Shown piece by piece: positions 18,315-26,740 of a DNA stretch of 64,000 nt. The DNA is taken from positions 227,745 through 291,744 of the forward strand of contig NZ_PTIR01000006.1 in the NCBI RefSeq assembly GCF_002934455.1, given 5' to 3'. The notes under the pieces were generated by a model. It saw only the letters and a program-made list of their open reading frames with translations. It was not told where the DNA came from and did no database searches. A program made the translations under genes and the position numbers. Position 1 is the first letter of the stretch; each line of letters begins with the position of its first letter. The stretch is from Trinickia symbiotica. Its GTDB lineage: Bacteria; Pseudomonadota; Gammaproteobacteria; Burkholderiales; Burkholderiaceae.

Positions 18315-18400
18315 TCGCCCGGAGGGATTTACGGCCGGCGCGGCGCGGCCTCGCCCGGCACGCGGGAGGGCGGGGGCCGCGGTCGCTGCCCAGCCCAACT

Positions 18401-18432
18401 CCGCCATCGGAGTTAAGGAAGCGTTCCGGCGG
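18401..18432 (+). repeat. Hairpin between binding-protein gene and transporter ATPase gene
   Basis: CCGCC at 18401-18405 can pair with GGCGG at 18428-18432, with an inner CGG/CCG extension, in the 311-base interval 18315-18625 that otherwise contains no gene. In rbs-type operons such a structure can protect the binding-protein mRNA or reduce read-through. The stem is short, so this is tentative. The rest of the gap is GC-rich with no other clear element. Confidence 0.3.
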
Positions 18433-18625
18433 ATTCCCCGCGGCCGCGCCGAATTCGTCAGCCAATTGACTCAAGAAATGCCCGCCACTGCCGTTAGCGT
18501 TGTATAGGGCCGGAGGGGCGCGAACGGACGCGCTCACTTTGGTCGGCCCAACCCGGGACCGAGCAAGTCATGCGGCAGCGCGACGCGCGATGTCGCCGGC
18601 GACCACGGCGGCCTCGAGAACACGG

Positions 18626-20215
18626 ATGATGGATTCGATCGACCACGACGAAACGAACGCAGTGCTCGAAGTGATCGGCATCGGCAAAACCTACGCCGAG
18701 CCCGTTCTCGCCGACGTGACGCTCGCGCTTCATGCGGGCGAGGTGCTCGCCCTGACCGGGGAGAACGGCGCCGGCAAAAGCACGCTGTCCAAGATCGTAG
18801 GCGGGCTCGTGACGCCGACCACGGGCACGATGCGCCTCGGCGGCCGGCCCTATGCGCCGGCGAGCCGCCAGCAAGCCGAAGCGCTCGGCGTGCGCATGGT
18901 GATGCAGGAGTTGAACCTGTTGCCGACGCTGTCGGTGGCGGAGAACCTCTTTTTCGATTGCCTGCCGCGGCGCGGACCGCGTGCGCTGGGCTGGGTCGAT
19001 CGCCGTCGGCTCGCCGACGACGCGCGCGCCGCGATGGCGCGCGTCGGACTCGACGCGATCGACCCCGGCACGCCGGTCAGCTCGCTCGGCATCGGCCATC
19101 AGCAGATGGTCGAGATCGCGCGCAATCTGATCGGCGAGACGCGCGTACTGATTTTCGACGAGCCGACCGCGATGCTGACCGCGCGCGAGGTCGACCTGCT
19201 GTTCGAGCAGATCGAGCGATTGAAAGCAAGCGGCGTCGCGGTCGTCTACATTTCACACAGGCTGGAGGAGCTCGCGCGGATTGCCGAGCGTGTAGCCGTA
19301 TTGCGCGACGGTCGGCTCGTCCACGCGGGAGCGATGGCCGACGTCACGACCGACCGGCTGGTGACGAAGATGGTGGGACGCGAGATCGGCGAGCGCATCG
19401 AGTTGGGCGTTCGCAAGCTCGGCGCGCCGCTGCTCAGGGTCGAAGGGCTCGGGCGCGGCGACGTCGTCCGCGACGTGTCGTTCGAAGTGCGCGAGGGTGA
19501 AATCTTTGGCGTGAGCGGGCTAATCGGAGCCGGTCGCACGGAATTGATGCGGCTCATCTACGGCGCCGACACCGCCGATCGCGGCACCGTGTCGGTCGGC
19601 CGGCCTCCCATGCCCGTGCGCATCGGCTCCCCCGCCGATGCGGTCCGGCACGGCATCGTCCTCATTACCGAGGACCGAAAAGGCGAGGGCCTACTGCTGC
19701 CGCACTCGATCGCCGCGAATGTGTCGCTCGGCAATACGACGAGCGTGGCGAGTTGGGGACTCATCGACGGGCGCAGAGAGACCACCCTTGCCCGGCGTCA
19801 AATGGAAGCGTTGCGCGTGCGTGCCGCGGGGCCCGCGCAGCCGGTCGCCGAGCTCTCGGGCGGGAACCAGCAGAAGGTGGTGATCGGCCGGTGGCTCGCG
19901 CGCGACGCGGACGTCCTGCTCTTCGACGAGCCGACGCGCGGCATCGACGTGGGCGCCAAGTTTGACATCTACGGGCTGATGGGAGCGCTTTCGCGCGAAC
20001 GACGCGCACTCGTCGTGGTCTCGAGCGACCTGCGCGAGCTGATGCTGATTTGCGACCGCATCGCCGTGATGTCGGCCGGACGTCTCACCGGCATTTTCGA
20101 GCGTGACGGCTGGACACAGGATGCGCTGCTCGCGGCGGCTTTCGCCGGACATCTGGGCAATGGGGGCGCGCCGCAAGCGCCCGCCAACGCGTTGAACGCA
20201 CGGAGACCGTCATGA
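18626..20215 (+). CDS. Ribose-type sugar ABC transporter, double ATPase (RbsA-like)
   Basis: A 529-residue protein with two fused ABC ATPase domains. Domain 1 has Walker A TGENGAGKST and the non-canonical signature SLGIGHQQMVEIARNL, with Walker B LIFDEPTAML. Domain 2 has the degenerate P-loop GLIGAGRTEL, signature LSGGNQQKVVIGRWL and Walker B LLFDEPTRGIDVGAKFDIY. This asymmetry is normal for RbsA/MglA proteins. The start at 18626 (MMDSIDHDE) was chosen as the first plausible ATG; an in-frame ATG at about 18590 is possible. Its stop overlaps the ATG of the permease gene by 4 bases. Confidence 0.92.
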   Translation: MMDSIDHDETNAVLEVIGIGKTYAEPVLADVTLALHAGEVLALTGENGAGKSTLSKIVGGLVTPTTGTMRLGGRPYAPASRQQAEALGVRMVMQELNLLPTLSVAENLFFDCLPRRGPRALGWVDRRRLADDARAAMARVGLDAIDPGTPVSSLGIGHQQMVEIARNLIGETRVLIFDEPTAMLTAREVDLLFEQIERLKASGVAVVYISHRLEELARIAERVAVLRDGRLVHAGAMADVTTDRLVTKMVGREIGERIELGVRKLGAPLLRVEGLGRGDVVRDVSFEVREGEIFGVSGLIGAGRTELMRLIYGADTADRGTVSVGRPPMPVRIGSPADAVRHGIVLITEDRKGEGLLLPHSIAANVSLGNTTSVASWGLIDGRRETTLARRQMEALRVRAAGPAQPVAELSGGNQQKVVIGRWLARDADVLLFDEPTRGIDVGAKFDIYGLMGALSRERRALVVVSSDLRELMLICDRIAVMSAGRLTGIFERDGWTQDALLAAAFAGHLGNGGAPQAPANALNARRPS

Positions 20216-21258
20216 CCGAACAATCGGCGCGCCCCGACGGCGCGCTGGCCGAATCGTCCCGCATGCGGCAAGAAACCGCGGCCGGGCTCCTGACTGAAGC
20301 GGCGAGCGCGCGGCCGACCGGCACGCGGCTCGGCTTTTCGAACTATCTTGGGCTCGCCGGTGCGCTCTTTGCGATGATCGCGCTGTTCTCGCTGTTGAGC
20401 TCGCATTTCCTGACGTACGAAACGTTCAGTACGATCGCCAACCAGATCCCTGACCTGGTCGTCATGTCGGTCGGCATGACCTTCGTGCTGATCATCGCGG
20501 GAATCGACTTGTCCGTCGGCTCGGTGCTCGCCCTCGCGGCCTCGGTCGTGAGCGTGGCTTCGCTCAAATGGGGATGGGCGGCGCTGCCGGCGGCGGTCGT
20601 CGGCATGGCGGCGGCGGCGCTGACCGGGGCGATCACGGGTGGCGTGACAGTCGGTTGGCGCATTCCCTCGTTCATCGTCTCGCTCGGCGTGCTCGAGGCG
20701 GCGCGCGGGCTGGCCTATCAGATGACGAATTCGCGCACCGCCTATATCGGCGATGCGTTCGATTTCCTGTCAAATCCGATCGCGGTGGGGATCTCTCCCG
20801 CGTTCCTGCTCGCGGTGGCCGTCATGATCTTCGCTCAGCTCGCGCTGACGCGCACCGTGTTCGGCCGCCATCTCGTCGGCATCGGCACGAACGAGGAGGC
20901 CGTGCGACTGGCTGGCGTCGATCCGCGACCTTACAAGGTCGCCGTGTTCGCCCTGATGGGCGCGCTTTCGGGGCTGGCGGCGCTTTTTCAGGTGTCGCGC
21001 CTCGAGGCAGCCGATCCGAATGCCGGCGTCGGGCTCGAGCTGCAGGTCATCGCGGCAGTTGTGATCGGCGGCACGAGCCTGATGGGCGGCCGCGGATCCG
21101 TGATCAGCACTTTCTTCGGCGTGCTGATCATCTCGGTGCTGGCGGCGGGGCTTGCGCAGATCGGCGCGAACGAGCCGACCAAGCGGATTATCACGGGCGC
21201 CGTGATCGTCGTCGCGGTCGTGCTCGACACCTATCGCAGCCGGCGCAAGCGCGGTTGA
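20212..21258 (+). CDS. Ribose-type sugar ABC transporter permease (RbsC-like)
   Basis: A 348-residue inner-membrane permease with eight to ten helices. Family signatures are visible: MSVGMTFVLIIAGIDLSVGSVLALAA near residue 85, a second LVGIGTNEEAVRLAGV segment that contacts the ATPase, and the C-terminal GGTSLMGGRGSVISTFFGVLII. A 40-residue hydrophilic N-terminal extension precedes the first helix, as in many Burkholderia members. It is translationally coupled to the ATPase gene (ATGA overlap). It forms the pore of the sugar importer with two copies of the RbsA-like protein or one fused copy. Confidence 0.92.
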   Translation: MTEQSARPDGALAESSRMRQETAAGLLTEAASARPTGTRLGFSNYLGLAGALFAMIALFSLLSSHFLTYETFSTIANQIPDLVVMSVGMTFVLIIAGIDLSVGSVLALAASVVSVASLKWGWAALPAAVVGMAAAALTGAITGGVTVGWRIPSFIVSLGVLEAARGLAYQMTNSRTAYIGDAFDFLSNPIAVGISPAFLLAVAVMIFAQLALTRTVFGRHLVGIGTNEEAVRLAGVDPRPYKVAVFALMGALSGLAALFQVSRLEAADPNAGVGLELQVIAAVVIGGTSLMGGRGSVISTFFGVLIISVLAAGLAQIGANEPTKRIITGAVIVVAVVLDTYRSRRKRG

Positions 21259-21271
21259 TGGAAAGGCGTCC

Positions 21272-21302
21272 TTGTCCGCCACGCGGGGAACGTGGCGGAC
21301 AA
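21272..21302 (+). terminator. Perfect 12-bp hairpin between permease and lacI genes
   Basis: TTGTCCGCCACG at 21272-21283 pairs perfectly with CGTGGCGGACAA at 21291-21302 across a 7-base loop. It starts 13 bases after the permease stop. There is no T-run after it. It may stop or slow transcription into the regulator gene, or protect the transporter mRNA 3' end. Confidence 0.6.
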
Positions 21303-21382
21303 AGACGGAAGAAACAAGCACAATCGGGGTTGCCGGCCATCGTTGCGCCGGTCAAGAAAAACAAGCGAGAGAGAAACGGGTT

Positions 21383-22402
21383 ATGGCGACGATCAAGGAT
21401 GTGGCAGCCATGGCTGGTGTGTCGTTCACGACGGTATCGCACGTGGTCAACAACACGCGGCCGGTATCGGCCGACGTGCGCGCGAAAGTCGAGCGCGCCA
21501 TCCGCCAGCTCAACTACGTGCCGTCGGCGGTGGCGCGCTCATTGAAGGCGCGCTCGACGGCGACGATCGGGCTCGTCGTGCCGAACAGCACCAATCCTTA
21601 CTTTGCCGAGCTCGCGCGCGGCATCGAGGATGGCTGCGCGCGCGCGGGCTATTGCATGTTCTTCTGCAATTCCGACGACGAGCCGGCCAAGCAGCGCAAC
21701 TACCTGCGCGTGCTGCAGGAAAAGCGTACGGACGGAATCATCGTGGCGTCCGCCGGGGACGATGCGGTGCTGGCGGAAAGCCTCGCGGACGCGCGCGAGC
21801 CGCTCGTCGTCGTCGATCGCAACATCGAGGGCCTCGCCGCCGACCTGGTTCAGATCGATCACGAGCGCGGCGCCTATCTGGCGACGCGGCATCTGCTCGA
21901 GCTCGGACACGTCAGGATCGGATGCATTACCGGGCCCGTGACGACGGCGGTCAGCGCCATGCGCGTGCACGGCTTTATCCGGGCCATGGCGGAACGCGGC
22001 ATCGAAATCGAGCCGAGTGCGATCGTGGAAAGCGATTTTTCGGCCGGCGGCGGGCAGGAAGCGGCGGGAAAGCTCTTCGATACAGTCAAGCCGACCGCTA
22101 TCTTCGCTTGCAACGACATGATGGGAATCGGCGCGCTGCGCGTCGCGGCCGTGCGGGGCATTCGTGTGCCGGAGCAATGCTCGATCATCGGCTTCGACGA
22201 CATCGAATTGAGCGGGTACACCTATCCGGCGCTTTCGACCGTCGGCCAATCGGTGCGCGCGCTGGGCGAGGCGGCGGCCAAGATGCTGATCGAGCGCATC
22301 TGCCGCGAACTCACCGGGCCGACGCGCCGGCGCGTCATCACGCCACGCCTGGTGCTGCGCGAGTCGACGGCCGTCTGCATGAGCGTCGCGCTCGATGCAT
22401 GA
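21383..22402 (+). CDS. LacI-family transcriptional regulator (RbsR-like)
   Basis: A 339-residue regulator. The N-terminal helix-turn-helix is IKDVAAMAGVSFTTVSHVVN with the hinge-helix segment NYVPSAVARSLKARST, and the rest is a periplasmic-binding-protein fold with SIIGFDDIELSGYTYPALST near the end. It sits directly after the rbs-type transporter genes, so it most likely represses them in the absence of the sugar. The ATG at 21383 (MATIKDVA) was chosen because this is where the DNA-binding domain begins. No sugar kinase gene follows, unlike in many rbs operons. Confidence 0.9.
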   Translation: MATIKDVAAMAGVSFTTVSHVVNNTRPVSADVRAKVERAIRQLNYVPSAVARSLKARSTATIGLVVPNSTNPYFAELARGIEDGCARAGYCMFFCNSDDEPAKQRNYLRVLQEKRTDGIIVASAGDDAVLAESLADAREPLVVVDRNIEGLAADLVQIDHERGAYLATRHLLELGHVRIGCITGPVTTAVSAMRVHGFIRAMAERGIEIEPSAIVESDFSAGGGQEAAGKLFDTVKPTAIFACNDMMGIGALRVAAVRGIRVPEQCSIIGFDDIELSGYTYPALSTVGQSVRALGEAAAKMLIERICRELTGPTRRRVITPRLVLRESTAVCMSVALDA

Positions 22403-22410
22403 CGGCGCGT

Positions 22411-22444
22411 AGCGCCCCCGAGGCGCGGGTTTCCTCGGGGGGCT
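22411..22444 (+). terminator. Hairpin after lacI gene
   Basis: AGC-CCCCGAGG at 22411-22423 pairs with CCTCGGGGGGCT at 22433-22444 (one bulged G), loop CGCGGGTTT, starting 8 bases after the lacI stop. It is a likely end of the sugar transport operon, although the T-run is missing. Confidence 0.55.
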
Positions 22445-23246
22445 CCGGACACGAAATGCCTTAAGCGCACCGATGACAACGCCGTTAAACGCGGTATGAA
22501 CGACGCATGTGCGCCGCGAATGTTGCACCGGAGGCGACGCACGTGCTCCCCATCCAAACCGATCCCCCGCAGAGACTCTCCTCGCCGAGCTTCTTCTGTT
22601 TGCTTTTGCTCGAGAAGACGATCTGGCGCGAATCGATGCAAAGCGCCACGCGTTACCGCCCCGCACCGTCGCAGGCTGCGTCCATTCACGTGCGACTTGA
22701 ATTAGGGGCCGAACGCGCACACACATACTGTGTGGCTTTGCCGAGCAATCGACGCCTGTCCCTCGAAAAAAAGTTGTAACGGTCGCGTACGAATGTCGTC
22801 GCACAGGCCACCCAGCACGTATACGTACGGTAGGAGCGATGACGCGGCGAAGAGAGCGGCACGTCGGCCGCGACGCGAATCCGGGCGGCCGCATACAAGC
22901 GCGCAGCGCAGCAGAAAGACCGCTATTTGGGAGATGCACGCTTTGAGAGCAAAGATGCCCCTTGATCGGTTCGCCAACGTACGAGAGACGAAGGTCGCGG
23001 CGTGCGCGCTTGCGCTTCGAGGCACTACGATGTGCTTGAAGCTTGGCGTATGGCACGCAACGAGCTTCCCTCGCAGCGCGGACGAAGATTGTAGGCGACT
23101 GTCGCCGTATCTCCAAGATGGGAGTCACGTGAACAACGCAAGCCGTGAAAAATAATTTAAAAGGGTTTAGGATGAAATCGAGCGAGGTCGTCTCGGTATA
23201 GGGTTCCGTGAACGGCATCGACCGCAGACTTGGGCGAGGAGGTAGC
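22445..23246. other. Long non-coding region upstream of prkA
   Basis: About 800 bases without a convincing gene; the short open frames present are Arg/Ser-rich and have no recognisable motif. It does contain two perfect palindromes that could be protein-binding sites, CACACA-TAC-TGTGTG at 22720-22734 and ACGTATACGT at 22817-22826, a candidate sigma-54 promoter at 23051-23065, and an AT-rich stretch at about 23148-23172. I looked for a ribokinase remnant after lacI and saw none. Confidence 0.5.
23051..23065 (+). promoter_or_regulatory. Candidate sigma-54 promoter for prkA operon
   Basis: TGGCACG at 23051-23057 is a perfect -24 element, and GC at 23064-23065 gives the exact GG-N10-GC spacing required for RpoN. 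The -12 part reads GAGC instead of TTGC, so it is imperfect. It lies about 180 bases before the prkA ATG. The E. coli homologues yeaG-yeaH are known to belong to the nitrogen-stress (NtrC/RpoN) response, which supports the idea. Confidence 0.45.
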
Positions 23247-25169
23247 ATGGATATTTACAGCAGCTTCGCGAACCGCTTCGAAAAGACGCGAGAAGAAGAG
23301 TTCTCGCTCGAGGAGTATCTCGCGCTCTGCAAAGAAAACCCCGCAGCATATGCCACAGCTGCCGAACGGATGTTAGCGGCCATCGGCGATCCGGAGCAGG
23401 TCGATACCCGCAACGATCCTCGCCTGTCGCGAATCTTCGCGAACAAGGTCATCAAGGTGTACCCCGCGTTCCGCGAATTCTACGGAATGGAAGACGTGAT
23501 CGAGCAGGTCGTCTCGTACTTCCGCCACGCGGCGCAAGGGCTCGAAGAGAAAAAGCAAATTCTCTATCTGCTGGGTCCCGTGGGGGGCGGCAAGTCGTCG
23601 ATCGCAGAGCGACTGAAGCAGCTCATGGAGCGTGTGCCGTTCTATGCCATCAAAGGGTCGCCCGTCAACGAATCGCCGCTCGGCCTCTTCGACTACGACG
23701 AAGACGGCCCGATCCTCGAGGACCAGTACGGCATTCCACGGCGTTACCTGAAGAGCATCCTGAGCCCGTGGGCCGTCAAGCGCCTGCACGAGTACAACGG
23801 CGACATCCGCAAGTTCCGCGTGGTGCGCCGCTACCCGTCGATCCTGCGCCAGATCGGCATTGCGAAGACAGAGCCTGGCGACGAAAACAATCAGGACATT
23901 TCGTCGCTCGTCGGCAAGGTCGACATTCGCAAGCTCGAGCAGTACGCGCAAGACGATGCGGACGCCTACAGCTACTCCGGCGGCCTTTGTCTCGCCAATC
24001 AGGGCCTGCTCGAGTTCGTCGAAATGTTCAAGGCCCCGATCAAGGTGCTGCACCCGCTGCTCACCGCGACGCAGGAAGGCAACTTCAAGGGCACGGAAGG
24101 CTTCGGTGCGATACCGTTCGACGGCATCATCCTCGCGCACTCGAACGAGTCCGAATGGAAGGCGTTCAAGAACAACCGCAACAACGAGGCGTTGCTCGAC
24201 CGGATCTTCGTCGTGAAGGTGCCGTACTGCCTGCGTGTGTCCGAAGAGATCAAGATCTACGAGAAGCTGATCCGCAATTCGTCGCTGGCCGACGCCGTCT
24301 GTGCGCCGGGCACGCTGAAGATGATGTCGCAGTTCTCGGTGCTTACCCGTCTGCAGGAACCGGAGAACTCGAACCTCTTCTCGAAGATGCAGGTCTACGA
24401 CGGGGAAAACCTGAAGGATACCGATCCCAAGGCCAAGTCGTATCAGGAATACCGCGACTATGCCGGCGTGGACGAAGGCATGACGGGCGTCTCGACGCGG
24501 TTCGCGTTCAAGATCCTGTCGCGCGTGTTCAACTTCGATTCGACCGAAGTCGCGGCGAACCCGGTGCACCTGATGTATGTGCTCGAGCAGCAGATCGAAC
24601 GCGAGCAGTTCCCGCCCGAAACGGAGCAGAAATACCTGTCCTTCGTGAAGGACCTGCTGGCTTCGCGCTACGCGGAGTTCATCGGCAAGGAGATTCAGAC
24701 TGCCTATCTGGAGTCGTATTCGGAATACGGTCAAAACATCTTCGATCGCTACGTCACCTATGCCGACTTCTGGATTCAGGATCAGGAGTTCCGCGATCAC
24801 GACACGGGAGAGAGCTTCGACCGCGCCGCGCTCAATGCGGAGCTCGAAAAGATCGAGAAGCCGGCCGGCATCAGCAACCCGAAGGATTTCCGCAACGAGA
24901 TCGTCAATTTCGTGCTGCGGGCGAGGGCGGCGAACGGCGGCAAGAACCCGGCTTGGATCAGCTACGAGAAGCTGCGCGTCGTGATCGAAAAGAAGATGTT
25001 CTCGAACACGGAGGAACTGTTGCCGGTGATTTCCTTTAATGCCAAAGGGTCGGCGGAGGAACAGCGCAAGCACGAAGATTTCGTCAATCGGATGGTTACG
25101 AAAGGTTACACGCCGAAGCAAGTACGCCTGCTCTGCGATTGGTACCTGCGGGTACGCAAGTCGTCGTAA
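23247..25169 (+). CDS. PrkA-type serine protein kinase / AAA+ protein (YeaG)
   Basis: A 640-residue PrkA protein, full length for the family. The AAA+ Walker A is LGPVGGGKSSIAERL near residue 110; the rest includes the conserved YSGGLCLANQGLLEFVEMFKAP block and a C-terminal PrkA domain (about 400-640). PrkA/YeaG is a stress-induced protein with reported Ser/Thr kinase or protease activity, acting together with YeaH and SpoVR-like proteins. The start at 23247 has GAGGAGG just upstream and gives the usual MDIYSSF beginning. It heads the prkA-yeaH-spoVR operon. Expression may depend on sigma-54. Confidence 0.95.
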   Translation: MDIYSSFANRFEKTREEEFSLEEYLALCKENPAAYATAAERMLAAIGDPEQVDTRNDPRLSRIFANKVIKVYPAFREFYGMEDVIEQVVSYFRHAAQGLEEKKQILYLLGPVGGGKSSIAERLKQLMERVPFYAIKGSPVNESPLGLFDYDEDGPILEDQYGIPRRYLKSILSPWAVKRLHEYNGDIRKFRVVRRYPSILRQIGIAKTEPGDENNQDISSLVGKVDIRKLEQYAQDDADAYSYSGGLCLANQGLLEFVEMFKAPIKVLHPLLTATQEGNFKGTEGFGAIPFDGIILAHSNESEWKAFKNNRNNEALLDRIFVVKVPYCLRVSEEIKIYEKLIRNSSLADAVCAPGTLKMMSQFSVLTRLQEPENSNLFSKMQVYDGENLKDTDPKAKSYQEYRDYAGVDEGMTGVSTRFAFKILSRVFNFDSTEVAANPVHLMYVLEQQIEREQFPPETEQKYLSFVKDLLASRYAEFIGKEIQTAYLESYSEYGQNIFDRYVTYADFWIQDQEFRDHDTGESFDRAALNAELEKIEKPAGISNPKDFRNEIVNFVLRARAANGGKNPAWISYEKLRVVIEKKMFSNTEELLPVISFNAKGSAEEQRKHEDFVNRMVTKGYTPKQVRLLCDWYLRVRKSS

Positions 25170-25185
25170 AGTAACGCAAGGCAGC

Positions 25186-25219
25186 GCGCTCGCCTGGCTG
25201 GCGTTGGCCGGGCGAGCGC
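25186..25219 (+). repeat. Hairpin between prkA and yeaH
   Basis: GCGCTCGCC at 25186-25194 pairs with GGCGAGCGC at 25211-25219 over a 16-base loop, within the 135-base gap. It could tune relative expression of prkA and the downstream genes. Confidence 0.4.
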
Positions 25220-25304
25220 TCCGCGATGCGCGGGATGCGCGGGCACGACGCCTGCGCAGTGTCTCGTCGCGTCGTTTCAGGCAACGAAAAGCGGGAGACT
25301 GGAT

Positions 25305-26573
25305 GTGCTTCACCAAATCATCGACCGCAGGTTGGCAGGGAAGAACAAGAGCATTGCGAATCGCGAGCGCTTCCTGCGCCGCGTAAAGAATTACATTCGG
25401 CGTGCCGTATCCGAGGCGGTGCGCGACCGCAGTATCAAGGACATCCAAAGCACGCAGAGCATCACCATTCCGCGTAAGGACATCGCCGAACCCATGTTCC
25501 GCCACGGGCCCGGCGGCAAGCGCGAGCTCGTGCATCCGGGCAACGAGGATTACATCCGCGGCGACAAGATTCCACGACCGAACGGCGGCTCCGGCGGTGG
25601 GGGAAGCCAGGCCAGCAACGAAGGAGAAGGGCAGGACGACTTCGTCTTCGAGCTCTCGCGCGAAGAGTTCATGCAGTATTTCTTCGACGATCTCGAGCTG
25701 CCGCGGCTTGTGAAGACGCATCTGCTCGCCGTGCCGACATGGAAGAACATCCGTGCCGGATGGGCGGCCGAGGGCACGCCGAACAACATCGACGTGGTGC
25801 GCTCGCTGCGCAGCGCACTCGGCAGGCGCATCGCGCTCGGCGCGCCGCTCGTCAACGATCTGCGCGAACTCGAGCGCCAGCTCGAGGCGCTCAAGCTGGA
25901 GCCCGGCGACAACAGTGAGGAAATCAAGCGCCTCGAAGAGGACATCCATCACTTGCGCGGACGCATCTGGCGGATTCCGTTCATCGATCCGTTCGATCTG
26001 CGCTACATCAACCGCGTCAAGCAGCCTCAGCCGTCGAGCCAGGCCGTCATGTTCTGTCTGATGGACGTTTCGGGCTCGATGGACGAGCAGCGCAAGGACT
26101 TGGCGAAGCGCTTCTTCATCCTGCTTTATCTGTTCCTGAAGCGCAATTACGAGAAGATCGAAGTCGTGTTCATCCGGCACCATACGCGTGCGGAGGAGGT
26201 CGACGAAGACACCTTCTTCCATTCCACGGAGAGCGGCGGCACGGTCGTGTCCAGCGCGCTCGAACTCATGCGCAAGGTCATGGACGAGCGCTACTCGCCC
26301 ACTGAATGGAACATTTACGGAGCACAGGCGTCCGACGGAGACAATTGGACTGATGATTCGCCCAAGTGCCGGCGCCTCTTGCACGATGACATCCTGCCCA
26401 AAACGCGCTACTTCGCGTATATTCAAGTCGCGCCGGAAGAGCAGAACCTCTGGCTCGAGTACGCGCAACTCGCGATGACGCAGCCGCATCTCGCGATGAA
26501 GAAGGTGGACGCAGCGGCCGATATCTATCCCGTATTCCGGGAACTGTTCGAAAAGCAGGCGGCTCAATCATGA
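25305..26573 (+). CDS. YeaH/YhbH family protein (DUF444)
   Basis: A 422-residue protein closely matching E. coli YeaH. It opens with IIDRRLAGKNKSIANRERFL, has a glycine-rich segment (about residues 92-105), and a C-terminal von Willebrand A-like domain starting AVMFCLMDVSGSMDEQRKD with the MIDAS DxSxS motif and ending YPVFRELFEKQ. The start codon is GTG at 25305; an out-of-frame ATG two bases earlier is ignored. The protein functions with PrkA in starvation response. Its 3' end overlaps a possible upstream start of spoVR. Confidence 0.95.
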   Translation: MLHQIIDRRLAGKNKSIANRERFLRRVKNYIRRAVSEAVRDRSIKDIQSTQSITIPRKDIAEPMFRHGPGGKRELVHPGNEDYIRGDKIPRPNGGSGGGGSQASNEGEGQDDFVFELSREEFMQYFFDDLELPRLVKTHLLAVPTWKNIRAGWAAEGTPNNIDVVRSLRSALGRRIALGAPLVNDLRELERQLEALKLEPGDNSEEIKRLEEDIHHLRGRIWRIPFIDPFDLRYINRVKQPQPSSQAVMFCLMDVSGSMDEQRKDLAKRFFILLYLFLKRNYEKIEVVFIRHHTRAEEVDEDTFFHSTESGGTVVSSALELMRKVMDERYSPTEWNIYGAQASDGDNWTDDSPKCRRLLHDDILPKTRYFAYIQVAPEEQNLWLEYAQLAMTQPHLAMKKVDAAADIYPVFRELFEKQAAQS

Positions 26574-26740
26574 GTACGAAGCACCTGCATAATGAATCGC
26601 GCGGATATCAGCCGGAGCGCCGCCGTAAGGGTGCACACGGGCAGAACGGCAACGTGCCGCGCGAGAGCGGCAAACGAGCGGACGTCGAGCCGACGCAAGC
26701 CCACGCCGACGTACCTGTCGTGGCCCCAAAGGAACTTCGT

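Noticed and set aside
23373..26567. A 1064-codon reverse-strand open frame opposite prkA and yeaH
   Set aside because: Antisense shadow produced by GC-rich third positions; the forward genes match known families over their full length.
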